A stretch of 64,000 bases of DNA from JAKALD01 sp963817785 (GCA_963817785.1 CAWFPL010000007.1:124001-188000); one strand, 5' to 3'. Numbered from the stretch's first letter, positions 1 to 12,210 are shown. Program-made: numbers and translations. Notes: a model not told the origin generated them from the sequence alone.

Positions 1-4287
<4,287 letters not shown>

Positions 4288-4306
4288 TGCGAGTTAACAT
4301 TGAGCC

Positions 4307-4783
4307 ATGGCAAAGACACCGATTACGACACGTGGGGCCGGATTGTTGCGTAGCGAGCTGCAGCGCCTGAAATCGGTGGAGCGCCCGAACGTTATCGCGG
4401 CGATCGCCGAGGCGCGCTCGCAGGGCGACCTTTCGGAGAACGCCGAGTACGATGCCGCGCGCGAGCGGCAGAGCTTCCTCGAGGGCCGCATCGCGGAGAT
4501 CGAGGTCAAGCTGGCCGACGCGCAGGTGATCGACCCGGCGCTACTCGACGCCGATGGGCGCTGCGTGTTCGGCGCCACCGTGGAGCTGGCGGAGGCGGGC
4601 TCCGGGGAGGCGGCGACCTACCAGATCGTCGGCGAGGACGAGGCCGACATCAAGGAGGGCCGGATCTCGATCAGCTCCCCGATCGCTCGCGCCCTGATCG
4701 GGAAGTACGCCGGGGATGCGGTGGACGTGCAGACCCCGGGCGGGACGAAGCGCTACGAGATTCTCGACGTTCGTTACGAGTAG
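4307..4783 (+). CDS. greA: Transcription elongation factor GreA
   Basis: Binds the RNA polymerase secondary channel and stimulates cleavage of backtracked transcripts. At 158 residues it has the normal length. The N-terminal coiled coil carries the acidic tip GDLSENAEYDAARE, which holds the Asp/Glu that position the catalytic metal; the C-terminal FKBP-like domain begins near residue 83. A -10-like TAACAT (4295-4300) lies only 6 bases before the ATG, so a local transcript would be almost leaderless; otherwise the gene is read from carAB. The 3' end is overlapped by the antisense tail of yhbY. A second Gre factor (greB) is encoded at 50 kb. Confidence 0.97.
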   Translation: MAKTPITTRGAGLLRSELQRLKSVERPNVIAAIAEARSQGDLSENAEYDAARERQSFLEGRIAEIEVKLADAQVIDPALLDADGRCVFGATVELAEAGSGEAATYQIVGEDEADIKEGRISISSPIARALIGKYAGDAVDVQTPGGTKRYEILDVRYE

Positions 4784-5102
4784 CGCTGCGCGGGCGCGCC
4801 CCCGTCGCCGGGGCCGGCGGCGCCTCGGCGCGCGGTTTTTCGCGGTAAATCACCAGCATCTTGCCGATATGCTGCACCACCTGCGCGCCGGTGTGCGCGC
4901 AGATCTCAGCCAGCGCGCTTGCGCGCGCATCGCGCTCGAGCGCGCCGGCTCGAACCTTGATCAGCTCGCGCACGGCCAGGGCGCGATCGATCTCCTCCAG
5001 TACCTGCGGCGTGAGCCCCTTGTCGCCGATCAGGACCACCGGAGTAAGCTTGTGCGCGAGCGCCTTGAGCGCCTGCCGCTGTGCAGGTGTGAGCTCATTC
5101 AT
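4671..5102 (-). CDS. yhbY: YhbY/CRM-domain ribosome-assembly RNA-binding protein with long C-terminal tail
   Basis: CRM-domain protein associated with pre-50S ribosomal particles. The core, about 95 residues, starts MNELTPAQRQALKALAH and shows GDKGLT (the GxxG RNA-binding loop), ELIKVRAG and the ending GKMLVIYREKP. I chose the ATG at 5102 because the family starts with this MxELTxxQR pattern; upstream codons add an unrelated prefix. After the domain come about 45 basic, Arg/Ser/Pro-rich residues, making 143 in total against the usual 97-125. The last 113 bases run antisense through the 3' end of greA, so the two genes converge and overlap. The divergent neighbour is rlmE, and that pairing is common in proteobacteria. 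Confidence 0.9.
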   Translation of the reverse strand: MNELTPAQRQALKALAHKLTPVVLIGDKGLTPQVLEEIDRALAVRELIKVRAGALERDARASALAEICAHTGAQVVQHIGKMLVIYREKPRAEAPPAPATGARPRSATRNERRESRSASSRPGSARPPHPRRTSRSGRERSGS

Positions 5103-5161
5103 GCCGCAAGTATAGGCGTTAGGCTGCACGCCGCAGGCCCGCGGCACGCTCGAGGCTAGCC

Positions 5162-5785
5162 ATGGCGAAGTCCGGTTCCAGCAAGCGATGGCTTCGGCGG
5201 CATATCGCGGACCCCTACGTGAGACGGGCGCAGGCGCAGGGCTACCGCTCGCGCGCCGCGTTCAAGCTGCTGGAGATCGACGCCCGGGATCAGCTGCTCA
5301 AGCCCGGGGCAAAGGTCGTCGACCTGGGCGCCGCCCCCGGGGGCTGGTCACAAGTCGCCGCCAGCAAGGTGAAGCCGGGCGGGCGCGTGGTTGCAGTTGA
5401 TCTGCTGGAGATCGCCCCCATATGCGGGGTTGTGGTGCTGCGCGGGGATTTCCTCGAGGCGCCGATCCGGCAGCGGGCGTGCGAGGAGCTGGGCGGCGAT
5501 CGCGCCGACGTGGTGTTGTGCGACCTGTCGCCGAACCTCTCGGGCATTGCGAGCGTGGATCAGGCGCGCGCTACGCGGTTGGTGAAGCAGGCGATCGAGT
5601 TTTGCGGGCAGGCGTTGAACCCAGAGGGGGCGTTTCTGGTCAAGGTGTTTCAGGGCGAAGCCTTTGACGAGGTGCTGGGCGCGATGCGGCACTGGTTCCG
5701 CAGCGTCGCGGTGCGCAAGCCCGGGGCCTCGCGGGGCGAGTCGCGCGAGGCTTACGTACTCGGCCGCGGGCTCAAAACCTCGTGA
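5162..5785 (+). CDS. rlmE: 23S rRNA (uridine-2'-O)-methyltransferase RlmE (FtsJ/RrmJ)
   Basis: SAM-dependent enzyme that 2'-O-methylates U2552 in the A-loop of 23S rRNA, late in 50S assembly. It has 207 residues, the usual size. The SAM motif VVDLGAAPGGWSQ lies near residues 51-63, and the K-D-K-E catalytic tetrad is complete: K35, D121 (CDLSPN), K161 (LVKVFQG) and E196 (SREAYV). It lies directly upstream of ftsH, the classical rlmE-ftsH heat-shock arrangement. I see no obvious sigma-32 promoter in the 60 bases between rlmE and yhbY. Confidence 0.97.
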   Translation: MAKSGSSKRWLRRHIADPYVRRAQAQGYRSRAAFKLLEIDARDQLLKPGAKVVDLGAAPGGWSQVAASKVKPGGRVVAVDLLEIAPICGVVVLRGDFLEAPIRQRACEELGGDRADVVLCDLSPNLSGIASVDQARATRLVKQAIEFCGQALNPEGAFLVKVFQGEAFDEVLGAMRHWFRSVAVRKPGASRGESREAYVLGRGLKTS

Positions 5786-5869
5786 AAGGTGTGGCTAAGT
5801 GGTCTTTTTGCGGTGCGAAAAGAGGATTAGAATGACTTGCAAACGCCTTTCGCTTGCGGGAGCAGCTTC

Positions 5870-7759
5870 TTGAACAACATGCTCAAAAACTTGGTCATCT
5901 GGCTGGTGATCGGCCTGGTCCTGATGACCGTGTTCAATCAGTTCAATACCCACCATGCGGTGCAGTCGCCGATGGAGTATTCGCAGTTCCTCAACGAAGT
6001 GAAGGCGGGGCGCATCGCGAAGGTGACGATCGAGGGCCGCCAGCTGAAGGCGACCACCGTCGACGGCAAGAATGTCGTGAGCTATTCGCCCGGCGACATC
6101 TGGCTGGTGTCGGATCTGCTCAAGTACGGAGTGAAGATCGAGGCCAAGCCCGAGGAGGAGCCTTCGCTCCTCATGAACATCTTCGTGTCCTGGTTCCCGA
6201 TGCTGCTGCTGATCGGCGTATGGGTGTTCTTCATGCGCCAGATGCAGGGAGGCGGGCGGGGCGGAGCGTTCTCGTTCGGCAAGTCGCGTGCGCGCATGCT
6301 CGACGAGTCGACCAACACGGTCACCTTCGCCGACGTGGCGGGGTGCGAGGAGGCGAAGGAGGAGGTCGCCGAGCTGGTCGACTTCCTGCGCGACCCCACC
6401 AAGTTCCAGAAGCTCGGCGGCCGCATTCCGCGCGGCGTTCTGATGGTCGGCTCGCCGGGCACCGGCAAGACGCTGCTCGCGCGCGCCATCGCGGGCGAAG
6501 CGAAGGTGCCGTTCTTCTCGATCTCCGGTTCGGACTTCGTCGAGATGTTCGTCGGCGTCGGTGCGGCGCGCGTGCGCGACATGTTCGAGCAGGCGAAGAA
6601 GCACGCGCCGTGCATCGTGTTCATCGACGAGATCGACGCGGTCGGACGCCAGCGCGGCGCGGGTCTGGGCGGCGGCAATGACGAGCGCGAGCAGACGCTG
6701 AACCAGCTGCTGGTCGAGATGGACGGCTTCGAGGCCACCATGGGCGTGATCGTGATCGCCGCCACCAACCGGCCGGACGTGCTCGATCCGGCGCTGCTGC
6801 GACCGGGCCGCTTCGACCGCCAGGTGGTGGTGCCGCTGCCCGACATTCGCGGCCGCGAGGAGATCCTCAAGGTGCACATGCGCAAGGTGCCGCTCGCGCC
6901 CGACGTGCGCCCCGATATCCTGGCGCGCGGCACGCCTGGCTTTTCCGGCGCCGATCTGGCCAACCTGGTCAACGAGGCGGCGCTGTTCGCTGCGCGCGGC
7001 AACAAGCGGCTGGTCGACATGGACGACTTCGAGCGCGCCAAGGACAAGATCGTGATGGGCGCCGAACGGCGCTCGATGGTGATGCACGAGGACGAGCGCC
7101 GCAACACCGCGTATCACGAGTCGGGTCACACCCTGGTGGCCAAGCTGCTGCCCAATACCGATCCGGTGCACAAGGTTACCATCATCCCGCGCGGGCGCGC
7201 GCTCGGAGTGACCATGCAGCTGCCCGAGCAGGACCGCTACACGCAGGATCGCGACCGCCTGCTCAACATCATCGCGGTGCTGTTCGGCGGGCGCATCGCG
7301 GAAGAAGTGTTCATGGGCCAGATGACCACCGGGGCGGCGAACGACTTCGAGCGCGCCACCGAACTCGCGCGGCGCATGGTGACGCAGTGGGGCATGTCGG
7401 ACGAGCTCGGGCCGATGGTGTACGGTGAGAACGAGGGCGAGGTGTTCCTCGGACGCTCGATCACCACGCACAAGAACGTCTCCGAGGCGACGCTGCAGAA
7501 GGTCGACGCCGAGATCCGCCGCATCATCGACGAGCAGTACAAGCTCGCGCGCCAGCTGATCGAGGACAATCGCGACAAGGTCGAAGCCATGGCCAAGGCG
7601 CTGCTCGAATGGGAGACGCTCGACGCCGACCAGATCAGCGACATCATCGCCGGCAAGTTGCCGCGGCCGCCCAAGCCGCTGCCCCCCGCGCCGAGCTCCA
7701 CCGGAGCGGCGAACGACGGTGGCGCGCACGGCGCGAGCACCGCGCCCGCCCCAAGCTAA
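5870..7759 (+). CDS. ftsH: ATP-dependent zinc metalloprotease FtsH, TTG start
   Basis: Membrane-anchored AAA+ protease that degrades misfolded membrane proteins, sigma-32 and LpxC. I chose the TTG at 5870 (then AACAACATGCTC), giving MNNMLKNLVIW: a GGGAG (5858-5862) sits 7 bases upstream, whereas the internal ATG at 5879 is too far from it. From there the protein has 629 residues. Visible parts are an N-terminal membrane helix, a periplasmic domain, a second helix around IFVSWFPMLLLIGVWVFFM, Walker A GSPGTGKT (194-201), Walker B VFIDEIDAVGR, the SRH, and the zinc motif HESGH (416-420). A -10-like TAGAAT (5828-5833) with a poor -35 may drive it. Confidence 0.96.
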   Translation: MNNMLKNLVIWLVIGLVLMTVFNQFNTHHAVQSPMEYSQFLNEVKAGRIAKVTIEGRQLKATTVDGKNVVSYSPGDIWLVSDLLKYGVKIEAKPEEEPSLLMNIFVSWFPMLLLIGVWVFFMRQMQGGGRGGAFSFGKSRARMLDESTNTVTFADVAGCEEAKEEVAELVDFLRDPTKFQKLGGRIPRGVLMVGSPGTGKTLLARAIAGEAKVPFFSISGSDFVEMFVGVGAARVRDMFEQAKKHAPCIVFIDEIDAVGRQRGAGLGGGNDEREQTLNQLLVEMDGFEATMGVIVIAATNRPDVLDPALLRPGRFDRQVVVPLPDIRGREEILKVHMRKVPLAPDVRPDILARGTPGFSGADLANLVNEAALFAARGNKRLVDMDDFERAKDKIVMGAERRSMVMHEDERRNTAYHESGHTLVAKLLPNTDPVHKVTIIPRGRALGVTMQLPEQDRYTQDRDRLLNIIAVLFGGRIAEEVFMGQMTTGAANDFERATELARRMVTQWGMSDELGPMVYGENEGEVFLGRSITTHKNVSEATLQKVDAEIRRIIDEQYKLARQLIEDNRDKVEAMAKALLEWETLDADQISDIIAGKLPRPPKPLPPAPSSTGAANDGGAHGASTAPAPS

Positions 7760-7771
7760 GACAAGACCGTG

Positions 7772-7799
7772 CGGGCCGTCCGGCACACCGGATGGCCCG
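7772..7799 (+). terminator. Strong GC hairpin between ftsH and folP
   Basis: Twelve-base inverted repeat CGGGCCGTCCGG (7772-7783) and CCGGATGGCCCG (7788-7799) around a CACA loop, fully paired with one G-U. It begins 12 bases after the ftsH stop. There is no T-run, so it may act as an attenuator or an mRNA-end stabiliser rather than a classical intrinsic terminator. It argues against a folP start upstream of it. Confidence 0.6.
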
Positions 7800-7819
7800 T
7801 GTCCGCTCCGGGAATGCCA

Positions 7820-8650
7820 ATGACGCTGCGTTGCGGCAGGTACGTATTGCCGCTCGAGAGCCCGCTCATCATGGGCGTGCTCAACGTGACTCCGGATTCC
7901 TTTGCCGACGGCGGCCGTTTCCTCGACCGCGAGGCGGCGCTTGCGCAGGCGCACCGCATGGCCGAGGACGGCGCGTCGATCATCGACATCGGCGGGGAGT
8001 CCTCGCGGCCGGGGGCGCAGCCGGTCAGCGAGAACGAGGAGCTGGCCAGGGTGCTTCCGGTGCTGGCGGCGCTGTCGGATTTGCCGATCCCGATCTCGGT
8101 CGATACTCGCCGCCCGCGCGTGATGCGCGAGGCGCTCGCCGCCGGCGCCTCGATGATCAACGACATCGAGGCGCTGAGCGCGCCGGGCGCGCTCGAATCC
8201 GTGGCCGCGACCGGCTGTGCGGTGTGCCTCATGCACAAGCGGGGCGATCCGGCCACGATGCAGCGCGAGCCGCATTACGAGGACGTGGTGCGCGAGGTGC
8301 GGGATTTCCTCGCGCAGCGCATCGCGGCGGCGCAGCGCGCCGGCGTTGCGCGCGAGCGGCTGGTGGCCGACGTCGGCTTCGGCTTCGGCAAGACCGGCCG
8401 GCACAACCTGGCGCTGCTGCGCCGGTTGCCGGAGTTCCGCGAGCTTGGCGTGCCGTTGCTTGCCGGTCTGTCGCGCAAGTCCACCCTCGGACAGATCACT
8501 GGCCGGCCGGTGCAGGATCGGCTGGCAGCGAGCCTGGCGGCGGCTTTGCTCGCCGCGCAGGGCGGCGCGAGAATACTGCGTGTTCACGACGTCGCGCCGA
8601 CCCGCGACGTCCTTGCGGTGTGGCAGGCCTACCAGAGCGAGGAGGCATGA
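7820..8650 (+). CDS. folP: Dihydropteroate synthase
   Basis: Condenses p-aminobenzoate with dihydropterin pyrophosphate in folate synthesis; the sulfonamide target. It has 276 residues from the ATG at 7820, chosen because GGGA (7810-7813) sits 6 bases upstream; an ATG two codons earlier has no such site. Family motifs in order are GVLNVTPDSFADGG, GGESSRPGA, SVDTRRPRVM, MINDIEAL, CLMHKRGDP, ADVGFGFGKTGRHN and AGLSRKS. The stop overlaps the glmM start (ATGA), so the two are coupled. The ftsH-folP-glmM order is the conserved bacterial arrangement. Confidence 0.96.
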   Translation: MTLRCGRYVLPLESPLIMGVLNVTPDSFADGGRFLDREAALAQAHRMAEDGASIIDIGGESSRPGAQPVSENEELARVLPVLAALSDLPIPISVDTRRPRVMREALAAGASMINDIEALSAPGALESVAATGCAVCLMHKRGDPATMQREPHYEDVVREVRDFLAQRIAAAQRAGVARERLVADVGFGFGKTGRHNLALLRRLPEFRELGVPLLAGLSRKSTLGQITGRPVQDRLAASLAAALLAAQGGARILRVHDVAPTRDVLAVWQAYQSEEA

Positions 8651-10002
8651 GCAGGCGCTACTTCGGAACCGACGGCGTGCGCGGCACGGTGGGCCAGGCC
8701 CCGATGACGGCCGATTTCGTGCTGCGGCTGGGCTACGCCGCGGGCACGGTGCTGGCGGCGCGCGGCGCGGCAGCGGGAGCCGATCGGCCGGCCGTGCTGA
8801 TCGGCAAGGACACGCGCATTTCGGGCTACATGATCGAGGCGGCGCTCGAAGCGGGGTTCTCCGCGGCCGGCGTCGACGTGCTGCTGTGCGGTCCGTTGCC
8901 GACCCCCGGCGTCGCCTACCTCACGCGCGCGCTGAGACTGACCGCCGGAGTGGTGATCAGCGCCTCGCACAACCCGTACGCCGACAACGGCATCAAGATA
9001 TTCTCCGGCGACGGCTTCAAGCTGCCCGACGCCATCGAGTCCGAGATCGAGCGCGCGCTCGAAGGCCCCATGGGCTGCAACGACTCGGCGCGGCTCGGGC
9101 GCGCGCGGCGCATCGACGACGCCGGCGGGCGCTACATCGAGTTCTGCAAGTCGAGCTTTCCGGCTGCGCTCGACCTGAAGGGTGTCAAGCTGGTGGTCGA
9201 CTGCGCAAACGGGGCGGCCTACAACGTGGCGCCGCACGTATTCCATGAGCTGGGTGCCGACGTGACGGCGATCGGGGTGGCGCCTGACGGCTTCAACATC
9301 AACGAGACATTCGGCGCGACCGCGCCGCAGCAGCTGGTGGCCGCGGTGAAGCGCGAGCGCGCGCACGCCGGTATCGCGCTCGACGGCGACGGCGATCGCG
9401 TGGTGATGGTGGATGCCGGCGGCAACGTTTACGACGGCGACCAGCTGCTCTACACGATCGTCCGGCACCGCGCGGCGAAGGAAAAGATCGCCGGCGTCGC
9501 CGGCACGCTGATGACCAACCTTGCTCTCGAGCAGGCGCTGGCCCGTCTCGGCATCCCGTTTGCGCGCGCGAAGGTCGGCGACCGTTACGTCCTCGAGCTG
9601 CTGCGTGCCAACGGCTGGTTGCTGGGCGGCGAGAATTCCGGGCACATCATCTGCCTCGACCGGCATACCACGGGCGACGGGGTCATTTCGGCGCTGCAGG
9701 TGCTCACCGCGGTGCGCGAGTCGCGCCAGACGTTGCACGAGCTGGCGGCGGACCTGCCGCTGTACCCTCAGGTGCTGCTCAACGTGCGCGTGCCGCGCGG
9801 CTTCGATTGGCGGGCTCACCGCGGCGTGATCGACGCGCAGACCGAGGCCGAGCGCATGCTCGACGGTCGCGGCCGCGTGCTGCTGCGTCCGTCGGGCACC
9901 GAGCCGGTGCTGCGGGTGATGGTCGAGGGCGAGCCGCGCGCGGTGATCGAGACGGCGGCAGAGTCGATCGCCGGGGCCGTGCGGCGCGCCGTCGGCGGTT
10001 AG
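8647..10002 (+). CDS. glmM: Phosphoglucosamine mutase
   Basis: Interconverts glucosamine-6-phosphate and glucosamine-1-phosphate for UDP-GlcNAc, peptidoglycan and LPS synthesis. It has 451 residues, the normal length. The start MSRRYFGTDGVRG is typical. The phosphorylated serine is in the VVISASHNPYADNGIKIF loop (about residue 103), the metal site is DGDGDR (near 243), the sugar-specificity loop is GGENSGH, and the C-terminal phosphate-binding loop is RPSGTEPVLRVMVE. An AGGAGG-like site in the folP end precedes the ATG. Two hairpins follow the stop. Confidence 0.97.
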   Translation: MSRRYFGTDGVRGTVGQAPMTADFVLRLGYAAGTVLAARGAAAGADRPAVLIGKDTRISGYMIEAALEAGFSAAGVDVLLCGPLPTPGVAYLTRALRLTAGVVISASHNPYADNGIKIFSGDGFKLPDAIESEIERALEGPMGCNDSARLGRARRIDDAGGRYIEFCKSSFPAALDLKGVKLVVDCANGAAYNVAPHVFHELGADVTAIGVAPDGFNINETFGATAPQQLVAAVKRERAHAGIALDGDGDRVVMVDAGGNVYDGDQLLYTIVRHRAAKEKIAGVAGTLMTNLALEQALARLGIPFARAKVGDRYVLELLRANGWLLGGENSGHIICLDRHTTGDGVISALQVLTAVRESRQTLHELAADLPLYPQVLLNVRVPRGFDWRAHRGVIDAQTEAERMLDGRGRVLLRPSGTEPVLRVMVEGEPRAVIETAAESIAGAVRRAVGG

Positions 10003-10032
10003 ATCCGGCGCGCGGCGCCGCTTCCGGATCTA
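10000..10032 (+). terminator. Inverted repeat over the glmM stop codon
   Basis: TAGATCCGG (10000-10008, including the stop codon) pairs perfectly with CCGGATCTA (10024-10032). The 15-base loop holds a further GGCGCC palindrome. It is followed by an A-run rather than a T-run, so it is probably an mRNA-end structure for glmM. Confidence 0.45.
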
Positions 10033-10051
10033 CCTGCGAAAAAAGCGGCCT

Positions 10052-10091
10052 CCGCCAGGCGCGGGAAATCCGTTTCGCGCTTGCCTGGCGG
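10052..10091 (+). terminator. Second hairpin downstream of glmM
   Basis: CCGCCAGGC (10052-10060) pairs with GCCTGGCGG (10083-10091). Inner GCG/CGC pairs and outer GGCC pairs can lengthen the stem. It ends 16 bases before the candidate PHO box and may separate glmM transcription from the pst promoter. Confidence 0.45.
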
Positions 10092-10106
10092 GGCGGCCGG
10101 TACCGC

Positions 10107-10140
10107 TTGTCACGAAGCTGCAATATCTGTTCGGTACCCT
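10107..10140 (+). promoter_or_regulatory. Candidate PHO box and -10 of the pst operon
   Basis: Two 7-base half sites, TTGTCAC (10107-10113) and CTGCAAT (10118-10124), are separated by exactly 4 bases. Each matches 5 of 7 positions of the PhoB half site CTGTCAT. A weak -10 (TACCCT, 10135-10140) begins 10 bases after the box, the spacing expected for a PhoB-activated promoter. It sits just upstream of the pstS remnant and pstC. Confidence 0.5.
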
Positions 10141-10183
10141 CGGTGCCGCTTTCCCGAGCGCGTGCGCAATCGAGGGATTCCCC

Positions 10184-10279
10184 ATGTTGAAACCGAAATT
10201 CGCGAGCCTGGCGGGCCTCGCGGCCGGGGCGTTGCTCCCGGCCATCGTGTTTGCGGCCGCCCCTTGCCTTTTTTGTTGA
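10184..10279 (+). pseudogene. pstS: pstS remnant: signal peptide only
   Basis: ATG-initiated 31-codon frame. Its product has a basic start (MLKPKFASLAG), a hydrophobic core (LAAGALLPAIVF) and an AxA-type cleavage region (VFAAA), then five codons and TGA. This is the pattern of an exported protein's signal peptide cut off exactly where the mature protein should begin. It lies where pstS, the periplasmic phosphate-binding protein, normally stands, downstream of the PHO box and upstream of pstC. The pstS identity comes from position, not sequence similarity. Alternatives are a genuine small secreted peptide, a leader peptide, or collapse of pstS during assembly. Confidence 0.45.
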
Positions 10280-10372
10280 ACGCGCCCCCCTCCTTTAGAA
10301 TCACGGACCGAATCCCCCGTGCGCGCCACCATCGTCCAGGACGAGATCCAGCGCGCCACCTTTCGAGCCCTG

Positions 10373-11338
10373 ATGACCGACAGCGAGCGCAGCACGGCAC
10401 ACCATGCACCGGCGCGGTGGAAGGACGTCGCGTTCGAATACCTGACCAAGCTGTTCGCCTTTCTGGTGTTCAGCATCCTGGTGGCGATCCTGATCGCGCT
10501 GGTCGCCGGCAGCCAGGTGACGCTGAAGAAATACGGCTTCTCCTTCCTGTGGCGGGAGCAATGGGACCCGGTGAAGCCGAGCTTCGGCGCCCTGGTGCCG
10601 ATCTACGGCACGCTGATGACCTCCGCTATCGCGATGCTGATCGGGGTGCCGGTGAGCTTCGGCATCGCGCTGTTTCTGACCGAGCTCTCGCCGGGCTGGC
10701 TCAAGCGGCCGCTCGGCACGGCGATCGAGCTGCTGGCCGCGATTCCCTCGATCATTTACGGCATGTGGGGACTGTTCGTGCTGGCGCCGGTCTTCCAGGA
10801 GCACGTGCAGCCCGTGCTGATCCGCGCCTTGAGCGGCGTGCCGCTGGTGGGCGCGCTGTTTGCAGGCCCGCCGCTGGGAATCGGCATGCTCACCGCGGGG
10901 CTGATCCTCTCGATCATGGTGATTCCGTTCATAGCCGCGGTCATGCGCGACGTCTTCGAGCTGGTGCCGCCGCTGCTCAAGGAGTCGGCCTACGGCCTGG
11001 GCTCGACCACCTGGGAGGTGGTGTGGCGGGTGGTGCTGCCGTACACCAAGGTCGGCGTCATCGGCGGCATCATGCTGGGCCTGGGCCGCGCGCTCGGCGA
11101 GACCATGGCCGTGACCTTCATCATCGGCAACGCGCACCGGCTCGCGGTCTCCCTCATGGCGCCGGGCAACAGCATCGCATCGGCGCTCGCCAACGAGTTC
11201 ACCGAGGCGGTCGGCGACGTGTACTACTCGGCCCTGATCGAGCTCGGGCTGATCCTGTTCCTGATCACTACCGTGGTGCTCGGACTGTCCAAGTTGCTGC
11301 TGATGCGGCTCGCAAGGCAGGAAGGCACTCGCACCTGA
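10373..11338 (+). CDS. pstC: Phosphate ABC transporter permease PstC
   Basis: Inner-membrane permease of the high-affinity phosphate importer, partner of PstA, PstB and the missing PstS. It has 321 residues from the ATG at 10373 (MTDSERSTAHHAP); a GTG 54 bases upstream is in frame but has no ribosome site. About six membrane helices start at LTKLFAFLVFSILVAILIAL. The transporter-permease EAA-type loop is seen around ELVPPLLKESAYGLGSTTWE followed by GLGRALGETMAV. pstA follows after 10 bases. With pstS gone, the transporter would need a binding protein encoded elsewhere. Confidence 0.93.
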   Translation: MTDSERSTAHHAPARWKDVAFEYLTKLFAFLVFSILVAILIALVAGSQVTLKKYGFSFLWREQWDPVKPSFGALVPIYGTLMTSAIAMLIGVPVSFGIALFLTELSPGWLKRPLGTAIELLAAIPSIIYGMWGLFVLAPVFQEHVQPVLIRALSGVPLVGALFAGPPLGIGMLTAGLILSIMVIPFIAAVMRDVFELVPPLLKESAYGLGSTTWEVVWRVVLPYTKVGVIGGIMLGLGRALGETMAVTFIIGNAHRLAVSLMAPGNSIASALANEFTEAVGDVYYSALIELGLILFLITTVVLGLSKLLLMRLARQEGTRT

Positions 11339-11348
11339 GGCACTTCGC

Positions 11349-12206
11349 ATGAGCGCCATCAGCCCGGCCAACGCGCGCTACCGCGCACGCAAGCGCAAGA
11401 ACATCGTGATGCTCGCGGTCTCCGGCATGGCGCTCGCTTTCGGACTGTTCTGGCTGGCTTGGATTCTGGCGACGCTGCTGTACGAGGGTGGGGCGGCGCT
11501 GGCGCATGCCTCGTTCTACTACCGGATGACGCCGCCTCCGGGCTCGGCCGGCGGACTCGCGAACGCAATCGCCGGCAGCCTGATTATGGTCGTGGTCGGC
11601 ACGGCGCTCGGCACTCCGGTCGGCATCCTGGCCGGCACCTACCTCGCGGAGTACGGCCGCCGCGGCTGGCTCGCGAACGCCACGCGCTTCCTGAACGACG
11701 TCCTGCTCTCGGCGCCTTCGATCGTGATCGGCCTGTTCATCTACACCGTGTACGTCGCGAGGGTGAAGCATTTTTCGGCCTGGGCCGGGTCGCTGGCGCT
11801 CGCACTGCTCGTGATCCCGGTGGTGGTGCGCACTACCGACGACATGCTGAAGCTGGTGCCAAGCAGCCTGCGCGAGGCGGCCGTGGCGCTCGGTTGCCCG
11901 ACCTGGAAGATGATCGTCTCGGTCACTTACCGCGCGGCGCGCACCGGAATACTGACCGGGGTGCTGCTTGCCGTGGCGCGCATCAGCGGCGAGACCGCGC
12001 CGCTGCTGTTCACGGCGCTCAATAACCAGTTTTGGACGCTCGATTTCAACGCGCCGATGGCCAATCTCCCGGTGGTAATCTTCCAGTTCGCCATGAGCCC
12101 TTACGCCGACTGGCAGCGGCTCGCCTGGGGCGGCGCAGCCCTCATTACGATCGCGGTGCTCGCGCTCAACATCCTGGCGCGGGTGCTGTTCAGACGGAAG
12201 GACTGA
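11349..12206 (+). CDS. pstA: Phosphate ABC transporter permease PstA
   Basis: Second permease of the phosphate importer, 285 residues. The N-terminal helix (KNIVMLAVSGMALAFGLFWL) is followed by the binding-protein-dependent transporter fold with GTALGTPVGILAGTYLAEYG and the cytoplasmic loop KLVPSSLREAAVALGCPTWK, which contacts PstB. VARISGETAPLLFTALNN is typical of the PstA family. It lies between pstC and pstB with short gaps (10 and 4 bases), so it is clearly in one operon. Confidence 0.95.
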   Translation: MSAISPANARYRARKRKNIVMLAVSGMALAFGLFWLAWILATLLYEGGAALAHASFYYRMTPPPGSAGGLANAIAGSLIMVVVGTALGTPVGILAGTYLAEYGRRGWLANATRFLNDVLLSAPSIVIGLFIYTVYVARVKHFSAWAGSLALALLVIPVVVRTTDDMLKLVPSSLREAAVALGCPTWKMIVSVTYRAARTGILTGVLLAVARISGETAPLLFTALNNQFWTLDFNAPMANLPVVIFQFAMSPYADWQRLAWGGAALITIAVLALNILARVLFRRKD

Positions 12207-12210
12207 CCGC

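Larger units (their letters stand above)
10003..10372 (+). other. 370-base spacer between glmM and pstC, with a phosphate-control region and a pstS remnant
   Basis: This spacer holds, in order, the end of the glmM hairpin, a second hairpin (10052-10091), a candidate PHO box (10107-10124), a 31-codon frame reading as a signal peptide (10184-10279) and about 90 bases leading to pstC. In related betaproteobacteria the complete pstS gene lies between glmM and pstC, so this looks like a pstS locus whose coding body has been lost. Confidence 0.6.

Noticed and set aside
10276..10301. Promoter for pstC formed by TTGAAC and TAGAAT
   Set aside because: The spacer is only 14 bases, too short for a sigma-70 promoter; the -10-like hexamer alone is not enough.
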